Below are positions 1-9,838 of a DNA stretch of 64,000 bases, piece by piece. The DNA lies in assembly GCA_024642265.1 (NCBI GenBank), contig JAHEBL010000006.1:21825-85824 (forward strand), written 5' to 3'. A program made the position numbers and the translations under genes. This DNA comes from Haliea sp. (GTDB lineage: Bacteria > Pseudomonadota > Gammaproteobacteria > Pseudomonadales > Halieaceae). The stretch's first letter is position 1. Every line of letters begins with the position of its first letter. The notes below the pieces were generated by a model, which worked only from the letters and a program-made list of their open reading frames with translations, was not told where the DNA came from and searched no databases.

Positions 1-831
1 CTGACCAGCGAGGAGCAGCGCACCAAGGCCATGGCCATAGTGGGCGTGAGTATTGGCCTGTCATTTGCCGTCGCGCTGGTGCTCGGTCCGGTCATCGCGG
101 CAGCCGGTGGACTGGCCTCGGTGTTCTGGGTTACCGCGCTGCTTGCGCTGGGTGGCATCGCCGTCGTGCTGCTGCTGGTGCCCAATCCCGCTGCTGCGCC
201 GGTTGATCACAGCGATGTGGGCGCGCGGAAGGGCATGTTTCTCCAGGCGCTGCGGGATCCGGCATTGCTCAGGCTGGATTTTGGCGTATTCAGCCTGCAT
301 TTCATTCTTGTCGCCTGCTTTCTGGTGGTGCCGGGGGCGCTGGAGCAGCTCGCCGGCGTGGATCGCGCCCATCACTGGCAGGTCTACCTGCCGGTGCTGG
401 CGTTGTCGATCCTCGGCATGCTGCCGCTGATGCGTATGGCCGAGCGCGGTGGTCTCCCTCACCAGATGTTTCTCAGCGGTATCGGCTTGCTGGTGGCCGC
501 CGTGCTGGTGCTCGGAGTGGCTGCAAGGCCCTGGCTGTTTTTTCTTGGACTCTGGCTGTTTTTTGTCGGTTTCAATTACCTGGAAGCGACCTTGCCTTCC
601 CAGATCAGCAAGTCCGTGTTTGCCGGGGGCAAGGGTACTGCCCTGGGGGTTTTCTCCACCTGCCAGTTTTTCGGTGCCTTTGCCGGTGGTGCTGGCGGCG
701 GCTGGGTATTGCAGCATTTGGGCCAGACCTACCTGATAGGACTCTCCCTGGCGCTGGCCGGGGTATGGTTTGTGCTGATGCTGGGTGCCGGTAACACCAT
801 GGTTTCCCAGCCGCAGCGCGCCTCCCGCTAG
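1..831 (+). CDS. MFS transporter, C-terminal part (5' end outside window)
   Basis: The reading frame is open from base 1 to the TAG at 829-831, so the gene begins before the window; 276 residues are visible. It opens with the cytoplasmic loop EEQRTKAMAIVGVSIGL, typical of the stretch before TM5 in drug-efflux type major facilitator proteins. About eight hydrophobic helices follow, including the usual six-helix C-terminal bundle. The tail is short and hydrophilic (QPQRASR). It probably exports a small molecule across the inner membrane by proton antiport; the substrate cannot be read from the sequence. ssb follows 135 bp downstream on the same strand, the usual neighbour arrangement in many gammaproteobacteria (uvrA-MFS-ssb). 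Confidence 0.9.
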   Translation: MTSEEQRTKAMAIVGVSIGLSFAVALVLGPVIAAAGGLASVFWVTALLALGGIAVVLLLVPNPAAAPVDHSDVGARKGMFLQALRDPALLRLDFGVFSLHFILVACFLVVPGALEQLAGVDRAHHWQVYLPVLALSILGMLPLMRMAERGGLPHQMFLSGIGLLVAAVLVLGVAARPWLFFLGLWLFFVGFNYLEATLPSQISKSVFAGGKGTALGVFSTCQFFGAFAGGAGGGWVLQHLGQTYLIGLSLALAGVWFVLMLGAGNTMVSQPQRASR

Positions 832-908
832 GGCCGCGTGGGCCCGGCCCGCGCCGCGGCAAATGATGAAACACGGCCGCCCGGGTTGTCGCAATTGGGT
901 GGCGGGAT

Positions 909-917
909 TGCTATAGT
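909..917 (+). promoter_or_regulatory. Possible extended -10 promoter of ssb
   Basis: TGCTATAGT matches an extended -10 element (TGnTATAAT) with one change, 50 bp before the ssb start. A TTGTCG lies 20 bp upstream, which is wide for a -35, so the call rests on the extended -10. No CTGT-N8-ACAG LexA box is visible between 832 and 966. Confidence 0.35.
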
Positions 918-966
918 CGGCGGTTCATCTGCTACACCGATTTTGTATTTAATTTGAGGAATTCCT

Positions 967-1452
967 ATGGCTTCACGGGGCGTCAATAAAGTCATCCTGG
1001 TGGGTAACCTGGGCAACGACCCGGAAACGCGTTTTTTCCCCGATGGCGGGGCCGTCACAAATGCCAGCATTGCCACCAGTGAAAGCTGGAAGGACAAGCA
1101 GACCGGACAGATGCAGGAAAAGACGGAGTGGCACCGGGTGGTATTTCGCGATCGCGGTAACTTCCGCCTCGGGCAGATAGCCGGGGAGTACCTCAAGAAG
1201 GGCTCCAAGGTGTACGTCGAGGGCAGGCTCCAGACGCGCAAGTGGCAGGACAAGGCAGGCGTGGATCACTACACCACCGAGATCCTGGCAAGCGAGATGC
1301 AAATGCTGGACAGCCGCAACGCTGGTTCTGGCGGTGAATACAACGCTGCCGCCGAGGCACCCAGGAGCGCTCCCCGGGCGCCTTCACAGGCACCGGCAGC
1401 CAGCTCACAGCCAGCCGATTTCGGCGACTTTGACGACGACATACCGTTTTGA
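967..1452 (+). CDS. ssb: Single-stranded DNA-binding protein
   Basis: A 161-residue protein. The N-terminal OB fold (about residues 1-110) begins [19 protein letters not shown] and contains the family block around [14 protein letters not shown] flexible Gly/Ala/Pro/Ser linker follows, then the acidic tip DFDDDIPF that docks partner proteins such as exonuclease I, RecO and PriA. It coats single-stranded DNA as a homotetramer during replication, recombination and repair. A GAGGA ribosome binding site stands 6-10 bases before the ATG. Length and tip are normal for gammaproteobacterial SSB. Confidence 0.98.
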   Translation: MASRGVNKVILVGNLGNDPETRFFPDGGAVTNASIATSESWKDKQTGQMQEKTEWHRVVFRDRGNFRLGQIAGEYLKKGSKVYVEGRLQTRKWQDKAGVDHYTTEILASEMQMLDSRNAGSGGEYNAAAEAPRSAPRAPSQAPAASSQPADFGDFDDDIPF

Positions 1453-1504
1453 CGGGGCTTCACTGACCGTCGGTTGAACGCTTCCCGAACAGTGGCATAA
1501 AGCC

Positions 1505-2380
1505 GTGCGTGTACTCATACTTGGATCGGACACCCCTCTGGGTCACGCCCTGGTGGAGCGCCTGCAGTATCTGGGTCGCCACCAGACGGTATCGATTACC
1601 CGCGCGACCTGCCGCTGGAAGAGCGAACGCCAGGCCAAGAAGGCGGTGGTGCGGGCGAAGTGCGAGATCCTGGTGGACTTGCGTATCTCGGCCGCCGCTG
1701 ACGGGGTTGATCAACTCCAGGAACTGGACCTGAAACGCTGCCACTGGGTAGCCAAGGCCTGCCAGCGCAGTGGCATGACCTACCTCTATACGTCGACCTC
1801 GAGGGTGTTTTCCGGCCAGTTGGACCGACCCTACACCGAGGAAGACTATCCCGACAACGAAACCGACTTCGGCACCATGCTCGCCGATGGCGAGCAGCTG
1901 GTGCGGGACAGCTGCGAGCGGCATCTGATCCTGCGCCTGGGGCCGGTTTTTTCCTTCGAGGGCACCAACCTGATTACCCAGATGCTGGGCGAGCTGGGAA
2001 CAAACGGTGGCAGCCTGGTAATGGACAACAACCTGCGCGGCTGTCCCGTGGCGGCCGAGGATGGCGCCCGGGTGATTTCGGCGCTGCTGGACCAGCTCAG
2101 CACCGGCTTGCAGGCAAACGGGATATACCACTACTGCAGCTCCGACACGGCCACCTTCTACGAATTCGCCGAGGCCTTGCTGGCCTCTGCATCCCAGTTT
2201 TCCGAGTTCAGCCCCACGGCCGTGCAGCTGCAACGCCAGCCGGAGGGTCTTGCTCCCCTCAACCGCTCCCTGAATTGCAGCAAGATTCGCAACACCTTTG
2301 CCATCAAGCAGGCGCCCTGGCGCACCGCGGTGCCGCGCATCGTGAAGCAGTACTTTGAGCATCAACGCAACAAGATATGA
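1505..2380 (+). CDS. Degenerate NAD-dependent sugar epimerase/RmlD-like protein
   Basis: 291 residues, GTG start. The N-terminus MRVLILGSDTPLGHALVERL is the glycine-rich nucleotide-binding turn of extended SDR enzymes of the dTDP-4-dehydrorhamnose reductase (RmlD) type. YLYTSTSRVFSG with DRPYTEED corresponds to the STDYVFDG...PYxE block of RmlD. The catalytic YxxxK helix (usually YGRSKLAGE) reads FGTMLADGE (residues 122-130), so both the Tyr and the Lys are replaced (F122, L126). It is therefore likely a nucleotide- or sugar-binding protein rather than a working reductase. It sits between ssb and moaB, 9 bp before moaB, and probably shares that transcript. Its cellular role is unknown. Confidence 0.8.
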   Translation: MRVLILGSDTPLGHALVERLQYLGRHQTVSITRATCRWKSERQAKKAVVRAKCEILVDLRISAAADGVDQLQELDLKRCHWVAKACQRSGMTYLYTSTSRVFSGQLDRPYTEEDYPDNETDFGTMLADGEQLVRDSCERHLILRLGPVFSFEGTNLITQMLGELGTNGGSLVMDNNLRGCPVAAEDGARVISALLDQLSTGLQANGIYHYCSSDTATFYEFAEALLASASQFSEFSPTAVQLQRQPEGLAPLNRSLNCSKIRNTFAIKQAPWRTAVPRIVKQYFEHQRNKI

Positions 2381-2389
2381 GGCAATCCC

Positions 2390-2920
2390 ATGGCAAAAGC
2401 CACCGATGAGCAGGCCAGGCCACTGGCTGTGGCGGTCCTGACCGTTTCCGACACCCGCACAGGGGAGACAGACAGCTCGGGTGACTACCTGGTGGATGCG
2501 CTCACCGCGGAGGGCCACAGGCCGGCGGCCAGGACCATCGTCATAGATGATATCTACCAGATCAGGGCGGTGCTCTCCAACTGGATAGCCGATCCTGGTA
2601 TCGATGCGGTGCTGGTCACGGGGGGTACGGGCTTTTCCGGGCGGGATTCGACGCCTGAGGCGGTGCGTCCTCTGTTCGACAAGGATATCGACGGCTTTGG
2701 CGAGGTATTCAGGGCGTTGTCCCATGCCGAAATTGGCTCCTCGACCATCCAGTCAAGAGCCGTGGCCGGTTTTGCCAATGATACTGTGATTTTTTGCATG
2801 CCGGGATCGACCGGGGCCTGCAGGACCGCCTGGCAGGGCGTGATTCGCGAGCAGCTCGACAGCAGTCACCGGCCCTGTAATTTTGTGGGCGTACTGAAAG
2901 TGCGGGAGCGGGAGGCTTGA
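2390..2920 (+). CDS. moaB: Molybdenum cofactor biosynthesis protein MoaB
   Basis: 176 residues, MogA/MoaB fold. Family signatures are the early TVSDTRTGETDSSGDYL strand-turn, VLVTGGTGFSGRDSTPEAV (molybdopterin-binding loop) and DKDIDGFGEVFR. By family knowledge it adenylylates molybdopterin, or is a close homologue of MogA doing so, ahead of metal insertion by MoeA. Its TGA overlaps the TTG start of moeA, so the two are translationally coupled. The C-terminus is standard, without a fusion. Presence of Moco genes implies molybdoenzymes elsewhere in the genome; none is in this window. Confidence 0.93.
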   Translation: MAKATDEQARPLAVAVLTVSDTRTGETDSSGDYLVDALTAEGHRPAARTIVIDDIYQIRAVLSNWIADPGIDAVLVTGGTGFSGRDSTPEAVRPLFDKDIDGFGEVFRALSHAEIGSSTIQSRAVAGFANDTVIFCMPGSTGACRTAWQGVIREQLDSSHRPCNFVGVLKVREREA

Positions 2921-4122
2921 CGCCACTGCTGCCGGTGGCGGAAGCCCTGGCGCGGGTGCTGGCGCAGGCCAGTCCCTGCCAGGCGGTGATGGAGGTGGCG
3001 CTGATCGATGCCCTGGGCGCGGTGCTGGCCGAGGACGTGTCAGCTGATATCGCGGTGCCCGGCGACGACAACAGCGCGATGGACGGCTACGCCCTGCGGG
3101 CGGCGGAAGCGGAAGCGCCGTTGCAGGTCAGCCAGCGTATTGCCGCGGGCAGCAGTGCAGGTGCTTTTCTGCAGGCTGGCACGGCCGCGAGGATATTTAC
3201 CGGCGCGCCGATTCCGCCGGGTGCTGACGCGGTGGTAATGCAGGAAAACTGTGAAGAGCGCGATGGTGTGCTGGCGGTTTCGGGCCCGGTCGTGGCGGGG
3301 CAAAATATTCGCCCGCGCGGCCAGGACATCGCGGCGGGTTCTACCGTGCTGGTGCGGGGCAGGGTGCTGCGGCCCCAGGATATGGGCCTGCTCGCGTCCA
3401 TCGGCCGCGCCACCGCCAGGGTATACCGGCCGCTGCGGGTGGCGGTGCTGTCAACGGGGGATGAACTGCTGGAGCCCGGCAGCGCCGGACTGGAGCGTGG
3501 GCAGCTATACAACTCCAACCGCTACACCCTGGCGGGCCTGGTGAGAACCCTGGGTATGACCTTTGTCGATGGTGGCATCGTGCCCGATGACCCCGACGCC
3601 ACCGCGCAGGCGCTTACCGACGCGGCCGCTGCGGCCGATTGCGTCATTACCTCAGGCGGGGTCTCGGTGGGCGAGGAGGATCACGTCAAGGCCCAGGTGG
3701 AGCGCCTCGGGCAGCTGGATCTCTGGAAGCTCGCCATCAAGCCGGGCAAGCCGCTGGCCTTTGGCCGGATCGGCAACACTCCCTTCATTGGCCTGCCAGG
3801 CAATCCCACCTCGGTTTTCGTCACCTTCTGCCTGATCGCGCGCCCTTTCCTGCTGCAGTTGCAGGGCGTGAGTGAACCGGCTCCCGCCAGACTGTATGCC
3901 AGGGCAATGTTTGTCGTCGGCAAACCGGGCGGGCGTCAGGAGTACCTGCGCGTGACCCTGGGCAACGACGGCACCGAGCTGCAGGCGAACTTGTTCGCCA
4001 ACCAGAGTTCCGGGGTATTGAGTTCGGTGAGTCACAGCAATGCCCTCGCGGTAATCCCGCCGGGTACGAGGGTCGAAGTGGGCGATCTTCTGGAGGTGAT
4101 ACCGCTCGACGCGCTGGTGTAG
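2917..4122 (+). CDS. moeA: Molybdopterin molybdenumtransferase MoeA
   Basis: 401 residues beginning at a TTG whose last two bases are the start of the moaB stop codon. Domain order is that of MoeA: an N-terminal part with DNSAMDGYALR (residues about 50-60) and GAPIPPGADAVVMQE, a central MogA-like domain with STGDEL, TSGGVSVGEEDHVK and KPGKPLAFG, GLPGNPTSVFVTF, and a C-terminal beta domain. It inserts molybdate into adenylylated molybdopterin to give active cofactor in the cytoplasm. The TTG start is supported by the tight overlap and by the usual LLPVAEALA beginning; there is no nearby in-frame ATG. Confidence 0.95.
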   Translation: MTPLLPVAEALARVLAQASPCQAVMEVALIDALGAVLAEDVSADIAVPGDDNSAMDGYALRAAEAEAPLQVSQRIAAGSSAGAFLQAGTAARIFTGAPIPPGADAVVMQENCEERDGVLAVSGPVVAGQNIRPRGQDIAAGSTVLVRGRVLRPQDMGLLASIGRATARVYRPLRVAVLSTGDELLEPGSAGLERGQLYNSNRYTLAGLVRTLGMTFVDGGIVPDDPDATAQALTDAAAAADCVITSGGVSVGEEDHVKAQVERLGQLDLWKLAIKPGKPLAFGRIGNTPFIGLPGNPTSVFVTFCLIARPFLLQLQGVSEPAPARLYARAMFVVGKPGGRQEYLRVTLGNDGTELQANLFANQSSGVLSSVSHSNALAVIPPGTRVEVGDLLEVIPLDALV

Positions 4123-4157
4123 CCCCTGTGTGCGGGCATGTGCCGCAGCGGTGCAGG

Positions 4158-5384
4158 CTAGTCGGCGTACTTCTGGAACACCAGGGAGGCGTTGGTGCCG
4201 CCAAAGCCGAAGCTGTTGGACATCACCCTTTGCAGATCCACGTTGTCATGTCGCTGCAATGCGATGGGCAGCCCCTCCGCTTCCGGATCAAGGGTCTCAA
4301 TATTCGCTGAGGCCGCTATGAAGCCCTTTTGCTGCATCAGCAGGGAGTAAATGGCCTCCTGCACTCCGGCGGCACCAAGCGAGTGACCGGACAGTGATTT
4401 GGTGGAGCCGACCACCGGGATATGGTCCCTGTCCTGATAGGCCGTGCGCACCGCTTTCAGCTCCTGGATATCACCGGCGGGTGTGCTGGTGCCGTGGGCG
4501 TTGATGTAGTCCACCGGGCCGCTCACCGTGGCAAGCGCCTGTTGCATACAGCGCACCGCGCCCTCGCCCGAGGGGGCGACCATGTCGTAGCCGTCAGAGG
4601 TGGCACCGTAGCCCACCAGTTCCGCATAGATCTTCGCCCCGCGCTTGAGCGCATGCTCCAGTTCTTCCACCACGAGCATGCCCCCGCCGCCGGCGATGAC
4701 GAAGCCATCGCGGTTGGCATCATAGGCCCGCGAGGCGCGCTCAGGTGTATCGTTGTACTTGGTTGACAGTGCGCCCATGGCGTCAAACAGGCAGCTCAGG
4801 GCCCAGTGCAACTCCTCGCCGCCGCCGGCGAAAACGATATCCTGCTTACCCAGCTGGATCTGTTCCATGGCGTTGCCGATACAGTGCGCGCTGGTGGAGC
4901 AGGCGGAGGATATCGAGTAATTCACGCCCTTGATTTTGAAGGGTGTAGCGAGGCAGGCCGATACCGTGCTGCCCATGGTCTGGGTGACGCGGTAGGGCCC
5001 GACCCGGCGTATGCCGCGCTCGCGTAACACGTCGGCGGCCTCCACCTGCATGGCCGCTGAGGCGCCGCCGGAGCCGGCGATAATGCCGGTGCGTACGTTG
5101 GAGATATCGGCGTCCTTGAGCCGGGCGTCATCGATAGCCTGCTGCATGGCGATGTAGGCGTAAGCGGCCGCATCCCCCATGAAACGCAATTGTTTGCGAT
5201 CGACCAGTGCAGGGATGTCCACCTGCGGTGCGCCTGCCACGTGTGAGCGCATGCCCATGTCGATCTGTTCCTGGCGCATGCCGATACCGGAGCGGCCCTC
5301 GTACAGTGACTGGCAGACTGACTGCGCGTCGTTGCCGAGGCAGGAAACGATGCCAAGTCCGGTGATGACTACTCTTCTGGGCAT
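4158..5384 (-). CDS. fabB: 3-oxoacyl-ACP synthase I (FabB)
   Basis: 408 residues, thiolase fold. The catalytic Cys is at residue 162 in [10 protein letters not shown], and the two histidines lie in [11 protein letters not shown] and GHSLGAAGV. This Cys-His-His triad marks condensing enzymes I/II. Position 4 nt after fabA on the same strand identifies it as FabB, which elongates the cis-3-decenoyl-ACP made by FabA and is needed for unsaturated fatty acids. The pair is the classic anaerobic-type unsaturated fatty acid route of gammaproteobacteria. The 35-bp gap to the convergent moeA stop has only a weak hairpin. Confidence 0.97.
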   Translation of the reverse strand: MPRRVVITGLGIVSCLGNDAQSVCQSLYEGRSGIGMRQEQIDMGMRSHVAGAPQVDIPALVDRKQLRFMGDAAAYAYIAMQQAIDDARLKDADISNVRTGIIAGSGGASAAMQVEAADVLRERGIRRVGPYRVTQTMGSTVSACLATPFKIKGVNYSISSACSTSAHCIGNAMEQIQLGKQDIVFAGGGEELHWALSCLFDAMGALSTKYNDTPERASRAYDANRDGFVIAGGGGMLVVEELEHALKRGAKIYAELVGYGATSDGYDMVAPSGEGAVRCMQQALATVSGPVDYINAHGTSTPAGDIQELKAVRTAYQDRDHIPVVGSTKSLSGHSLGAAGVQEAIYSLLMQQKGFIAASANIETLDPEAEGLPIALQRHDNVDLQRVMSNSFGFGGTNASLVFQKYAD

Positions 5385-5388
5385 GGTA

Positions 5389-5904
5389 TTAAAAAGACTC
5401 CGTCGATTTGAACAGGCCTACCCGCAAGTCGGAAGCGGTGTATATTTCGCGACCATCCACCGAGACACTGCCATCGGCAATACCCATAACCAGTTTGCGC
5501 TCGATGACCCGCCTCACATGGATGTTATAGACCACTTTCGATGCAGATGGGAGCACCTGCCCGCTGAACTTGACCTCGCCACAGCCCAGCGCGCGCCCCC
5601 GACCAGGGTTGCCGCGCCAGCCCAGGAAAAAACCCACCAGCTGCCACAGGGCATCAAGGCCGAGGCAGCCGGGCATAACGGGGTCGCCGGGGAAGTGGCA
5701 CTGGAAAAACCACAGGTCGGGATGGATATCCAGTTCGGCGATTATTTCCCCCTTGCCATACTGACCGCCTGCAGAACTGATGTGGGTTATGCGATCCAGC
5801 ATCAGCATGTTGTCAGTGGGTAATTGTGCATTGCCGGGGCCGAACAGTTTGCCGTTGCCGCAGGTGATCAGATCGTCCTTGCTATAGGCACTTTTTGCTG
5901 TCAT
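5389..5904 (-). CDS. fabA: 3-hydroxydecanoyl-ACP dehydratase/isomerase (FabA)
   Basis: 171 residues, the same length and numbering as the E. coli enzyme: catalytic His70 in [15 protein letters not shown] and Asp84 in LGLDALWQ. It dehydrates 3-hydroxydecanoyl-ACP and isomerises trans-2 to cis-3-decenoyl-ACP, the branch point to unsaturated fatty acids. It forms an operon with fabB, 4 nt downstream. The upstream region to manC is 301 bp and divergent; I could not see an obvious FabR or FadR operator there. Confidence 0.97.
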   Translation of the reverse strand: MTAKSAYSKDDLITCGNGKLFGPGNAQLPTDNMLMLDRITHISSAGGQYGKGEIIAELDIHPDLWFFQCHFPGDPVMPGCLGLDALWQLVGFFLGWRGNPGRGRALGCGEVKFSGQVLPSASKVVYNIHVRRVIERKLVMGIADGSVSVDGREIYTASDLRVGLFKSTESF

Positions 5905-6205
5905 AGGTTGTCCAGTGTCGGCTTGAAATCCGCGCCTCCGGATCCTCGCTGGCGACAGCCTTGTCGCTGGAATCAGAACGGCGCTCCGGGGAGCCTGCCC
6001 ATTTTAATAGTTAAGGCTCACAAGTCCAGCGCAATTCGGCCGGGGTGTCTCTTTCCATCGAAGTGTTAAGCCGCGCACATCCGCGCCTGTTGGCCGGTAG
6101 CCAATGATATGGCCATCCGCTACCATAAGGCGGATTTCGCGTTACATTGCGCGCATTTACAATAATTTTCTCACCGTGAGCCCTGTCGGTGACACAGGAA
6201 AAAAT
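5905..6205. other. Divergent intergenic region between fabA and manC
   Basis: 301 bp without a supported gene. It must hold the promoters of fabA (leftward) and of the manC-galU-manB operon (rightward). Short inverted repeats are visible: GCGACA-N4-TGTCGC at 5952-5967 and ATCCGC-N9-GCGGAT at 6115-6135. The rightward end is AT-rich (about 6140-6175), a plausible promoter zone. I could not assign a known operator. Open frames here are short and look random. Confidence 0.5.
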
Positions 6206-7615
6206 ATGTTAACACCTGTTCTTCTGTCCGGTGGAGTGGGAAGCCGGCTCTGGCCGGTCTCGCGCGAGACTCACCCCAAACAGTTCTTGCCGCTGGCCGG
6301 CGAGTTGTCGATGTTGCAGGAAACCCTGCGGCGCACCTCCGGGCTGGAGGAGACTGCACCGCTGGTAGTCTGTAATGAAGAGCACCGTTTCATGGTGGCC
6401 GAGCAGCTGCGCGAGGTTAACATCAAGGCGAGCGCACTTATTCTGGAGCCCGAGGGGCGCAATACCGCTCCGGCGGTCGCGCTGGCGGCCATACAGGCCC
6501 TGGCGAGCGACCCTGAAGCGCTGTTGCTGGTGTTGCCTGCCGACCACGTGATCCGCGATGTCGATGCCTTTGCGCAGGCTGTCGGCAGGGCCGTACCACT
6601 GGCGGAGCAGGGGCGCCTCATGACGTTTGGTGTAGTGCCAATGAGCCCGGAAACCGGTTACGGCTACATCAAATGCGGTGCCGAGCTGGATACCGGTCTT
6701 TATGACCTGGAGCGCTTCGTCGAGAAACCGGATGTCGCGACAGCCCAGGCTTATCTCGACAGCGGTAACTACCTGTGGAACAGCGGTATGTTCCTGCTGC
6801 GCGCCGCGACCTATCTGGAGCAGTTGGCTGAGCATGCCCCGGGCATGCTCAGCTGCTGCCGCGAGGCGATGGCTGGCGCCACCGTCGATATGGATTTTGT
6901 GCGGCCCGCGGCTGATAAATTTCTCGCCTGCCCGAGTGACAGCATCGACTACGCGGTAATGGAAAGAACCGGCGCCGGTGGCGTGGTTTCCCTCGATTGC
7001 GGCTGGAGTGACGTGGGCGCCTGGTCCGCCCTGTGGGATGTCGCCACGCGCGACAGTGACGGCAATGCCTGCAAGGGCGACGTCATGCTCGAAAATTGCA
7101 CAGGCAGCTATATTCGCAGCGAGTCGCGTCTGGTGGCAGCCATCGGGGTTTCCGACCTGGTGGTCGTCGAAACTGCGGATGCCGTGCTGGTGTCGGACCG
7201 CACCAATGTGCAGGATGTAAAGCGGATCGTAAACCGCCTGAAGGACCTGCAGCGCCCTGAGGTTTCCCAGCACAGGCGCGTGTACCGGCCCTGGGGCTCC
7301 TACGAATCCCTGGTGACGTCCCAGCGCTTTCAGGTCAAGAGAATTGTCGTCAACCCCGGGCAGACCCTCTCGCTGCAAATGCATCATCACCGGGCCGAGC
7401 ACTGGATCGTCGTGCACGGTACCGCCGAGGTGACCTGCGAGGAGCGGGTGTTCATGCTGGGAGAGGACGAGTCGACCTATATTCCTCTGGGACATAAACA
7501 CCGGCTGTCGAATCCGGGTCGCATCCCGTTGGAGCTGATCGAGGTGCAATCCGGTGCCTACCTTGGCGAGGACGATATCGTGCGCTACGAGGATGTTTAC
7601 GGGCGCAGCAAGTAG
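6206..7615 (+). CDS. manC: Mannose-1-phosphate guanylyltransferase / mannose-6-phosphate isomerase
   Basis: 469 residues from the ATG at 6206, preceded by AGGAAAAA; the longer in-frame start at 6104 lacks family similarity. The N-terminal nucleotidyltransferase domain has GGVGSRLWPVSRETHPKQF (GTP binding) and the FVEKPD sugar-binding loop. The C-terminal cupin domain (RPWGSYESL, then LSLQMHHHRAEHWIVVHG) is the type II phosphomannose isomerase with metal-binding histidines. The bifunctional enzyme makes mannose-6-P and GDP-mannose for capsule, LPS or exopolysaccharide. It heads an operon with galU and a phosphomannomutase gene. Confidence 0.95.
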   Translation: MLTPVLLSGGVGSRLWPVSRETHPKQFLPLAGELSMLQETLRRTSGLEETAPLVVCNEEHRFMVAEQLREVNIKASALILEPEGRNTAPAVALAAIQALASDPEALLLVLPADHVIRDVDAFAQAVGRAVPLAEQGRLMTFGVVPMSPETGYGYIKCGAELDTGLYDLERFVEKPDVATAQAYLDSGNYLWNSGMFLLRAATYLEQLAEHAPGMLSCCREAMAGATVDMDFVRPAADKFLACPSDSIDYAVMERTGAGGVVSLDCGWSDVGAWSALWDVATRDSDGNACKGDVMLENCTGSYIRSESRLVAAIGVSDLVVVETADAVLVSDRTNVQDVKRIVNRLKDLQRPEVSQHRRVYRPWGSYESLVTSQRFQVKRIVVNPGQTLSLQMHHHRAEHWIVVHGTAEVTCEERVFMLGEDESTYIPLGHKHRLSNPGRIPLELIEVQSGAYLGEDDIVRYEDVYGRSK

Positions 7616-7642
7616 CACCGGTTTTACCTACACGGAGGTTCC

Positions 7643-8473
7643 ATGAATATCACCAAATGCCTGTTTCCCGTCGCCGGTTACGGCACCCGCTTCCTGCCGG
7701 CAACCAAGAGTATGCCCAAGGAAATGTTGCCGATAGTCAACAAACCGCTGGTGCAATACGGTGTGGAGGAGGCTATCGCCGCGGGGATGACCACCTGTGC
7801 CATGGTCACTGGCCGTGGCAAGCGCGCGATCGCGGACCACTTCGACATCAGCTTCGAGCTTGAGCACCAGATATCCGGCAGTGGCAAGGAAGTCTACCTT
7901 GAGAGTATTCGCAATGTGCTGGACAAGGGCGTTTTCACCATGGTGCGCCAGCGCGAGATGAAAGGGCTGGGGCACGCCATCCTCACCGGCCAGTCGCTGA
8001 TTGGCAATGAGCCCTTCGGTGTTCTGTTGTCCGACGACCTGTGCCTGAATGACGGCCCGGGAGTGCTGGCCCAGATGGCGGAGCTGTACAAGCAGTTTCG
8101 CTGCTCGATCGTGGCCATTCAGGAGGTGCCCCTGGAGGATGTGGGCAGCTACGGGGTGATTGCGGGGGAAAGCCTGCGGGACGGGATTTACCGGGTGGAT
8201 GAAATGGTGGAGAAGCCCGATCCCAAGGACGCGCCGTCAAACCTCGCCATCATCGGCCGCTATATCCTGACGCCGGACATATTCGATATTATTCGTGAGA
8301 CCCCGCCCGGCGCCAATGGTGAAATCCAGTTGACTGATGCGCTGCAGATACAGGCCCGTCGGGGCTGCGTCATGGCGTATAAGTTCAAGGGCCGCCGCTT
8401 CGATTGCGGTAGTGTGCCCGGCTTCGTCGAGGCAACCAACTATGTGTACGAACACTACTACGCCAAACCCTGA
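7643..8473 (+). CDS. galU: UTP--glucose-1-phosphate uridylyltransferase
   Basis: 276 residues, near the usual GalU length. It starts CLFPVAGYGTRFLPATKSMPK, the G-x-G-T-R-x-L-P-x-T-K UTP loop, and has EKP (MVEKPD) and the C-terminal DCGSVPGF stretch. A GGAGG ribosome site lies 6 bases before the ATG. It makes UDP-glucose for glucosylated surface polymers. It lies 27 bp after manC and 12 bp before manB, so the three are one transcription unit supplying activated hexoses. Confidence 0.96.
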   Translation: MNITKCLFPVAGYGTRFLPATKSMPKEMLPIVNKPLVQYGVEEAIAAGMTTCAMVTGRGKRAIADHFDISFELEHQISGSGKEVYLESIRNVLDKGVFTMVRQREMKGLGHAILTGQSLIGNEPFGVLLSDDLCLNDGPGVLAQMAELYKQFRCSIVAIQEVPLEDVGSYGVIAGESLRDGIYRVDEMVEKPDPKDAPSNLAIIGRYILTPDIFDIIRETPPGANGEIQLTDALQIQARRGCVMAYKFKGRRFDCGSVPGFVEATNYVYEHYYAKP

Positions 8474-8485
8474 GGAGCCCTGCCA

Positions 8486-9838
8486 GTGACAAAAATCACC
8501 TGTTTCAAGGCATATGACGTCCGCGGTCGTGTACCGGATCAGCTGAACGAGGAAATCGCGCACCGGATTGGCCGCGCCTTTGCCGAGGTGGTCAAGCCTC
8601 GCCAGGTGGTGGTCGGGCACGACATACGACTGACCAGCGAGGCCATCAAGGGTGCTCTTGTGAAGGGTTTGCTGGAGCAGGGAGTCGATGTCTATGACAT
8701 CGGCCTGTGCGGCACCGAGGAAATATATTTCGCCACGTCCCACGCTGGCATGGACGGCGGCATCGCAGTTACAGCCAGTCACAACCCGAAAGACTATAAC
8801 GGCATGAAGTTTGTGCGGGAGGAGTCAAAACCGATTTCCGGTGATACCGGCCTGTTCGATATACAGGCGCTGGCGGAGAAGGACGAATTTGTGGCCGCAG
8901 AGCGGCCCGGGCAACTCCATGCCCTCGATACCTCCGAGGCCTATGTCAAACACCTGTTGTCCTATGTGGATGTCGCCGCGCTGAAACCCCTGAAGATTGT
9001 CGTGGACGCCGGCAACGGTGGTGCGGGCAGGGTGGTCGACCTGCTGGAACCCCACCTGCCGTTTGAGTTTATCAAGCTGCATCACGAGCCCGACGGGAAT
9101 TTTCCCAACGGTGTACCGAACCCCCTGGTGCCGGAAAATCGCCAGGCAACCATCGACGCAGTGCGCGAACACGGCGCCGATCTGGGCCTTGGCTGGGACG
9201 GTGATTTCGATCGCTGCTTTTTCTTCGATGAGCACGGCGACTTTATCGAGGGCTACTACGTGGTGGGCCTGCTTGCCGAGGCTTTTCTCAAGCGGCAGGG
9301 CCCCGCAAGAGTGGTGCACGATCCGCGCCTGATCTGGAACACGATCGATATCGTGGAGTCGCTGGGTGGCGAGGCGGTGCAGAGCAAAACCGGCCACGCA
9401 TTTATCAAGGAGCGCATGCGGCTGGAAAACGCTGTTTATGGCGGAGAAATGAGCGCGCACCATTACTTCCGCGATTTTGCCTACTGTGACAGCGGTATGA
9501 TCCCGTGGCTGCTGGTAACCGCCCTGATCGGCGCTGCCGGACAGCCGCTGTCATCCCTGGTGGCGCAGCGTATGGCGGCCTATCCCTGTAGCGGTGAAAT
9601 CAATCGCACTATCGAAAACCCCGCTGCGGTCTTGTCCCGGGTGGAGGATACCTATCGGGAGCAGGCCGGGACGATCGAGCACGTGGATGGCTTGAGCATG
9701 GTTCTCGGGGAGTGGCGCTTCAACCTGCGCATGTCCAACACCGAGCCGGTGGTGCGGCTCAATGTCGAGAGTCGCGGCGATGTGGCCTTGATGCAGGCCA
9801 GGACCGAGGAGCTGCTCGCCCTGATCGACGCCGGCTGA
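8486..9838 (+). CDS. manB: Phosphomannomutase (CpsG/ManB type)
   Basis: 450 residues, GTG start 12 bp after galU with GGAG upstream. The phosphoserine loop is TASHNP with Ser98, the metal loop is DGDFDR near residue 234, and the sugar-specificity loop [10 protein letters not shown] favours mannose. It interconverts mannose-6-P and mannose-1-P (and possibly glucose phosphates, as AlgC does). With ManC it completes fructose-6-P to GDP-mannose. It faces pgi tail to tail with 11 bp between stop codons. Confidence 0.93.
   Translation: MTKITCFKAYDVRGRVPDQLNEEIAHRIGRAFAEVVKPRQVVVGHDIRLTSEAIKGALVKGLLEQGVDVYDIGLCGTEEIYFATSHAGMDGGIAVTASHNPKDYNGMKFVREESKPISGDTGLFDIQALAEKDEFVAAERPGQLHALDTSEAYVKHLLSYVDVAALKPLKIVVDAGNGGAGRVVDLLEPHLPFEFIKLHHEPDGNFPNGVPNPLVPENRQATIDAVREHGADLGLGWDGDFDRCFFFDEHGDFIEGYYVVGLLAEAFLKRQGPARVVHDPRLIWNTIDIVESLGGEAVQSKTGHAFIKERMRLENAVYGGEMSAHHYFRDFAYCDSGMIPWLLVTALIGAAGQPLSSLVAQRMAAYPCSGEINRTIENPAAVLSRVEDTYREQAGTIEHVDGLSMVLGEWRFNLRMSNTEPVVRLNVESRGDVALMQARTEELLALIDAG

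Noticed and set aside
832..966. LexA box upstream of ssb
   Set aside because: ssb is SOS-linked in some bacteria, but no CTGT-N8-ACAG is present here.
4123..4157. Possible hairpin (TGCGG/CCGCA) between moeA and fabB
   Set aside because: Five base pairs with an imperfect loop and no T run; too weak to call.
6209..7618. 469-residue minus-strand frame across manC
   Set aside because: Shadow frame; manC on the plus strand has all catalytic motifs.
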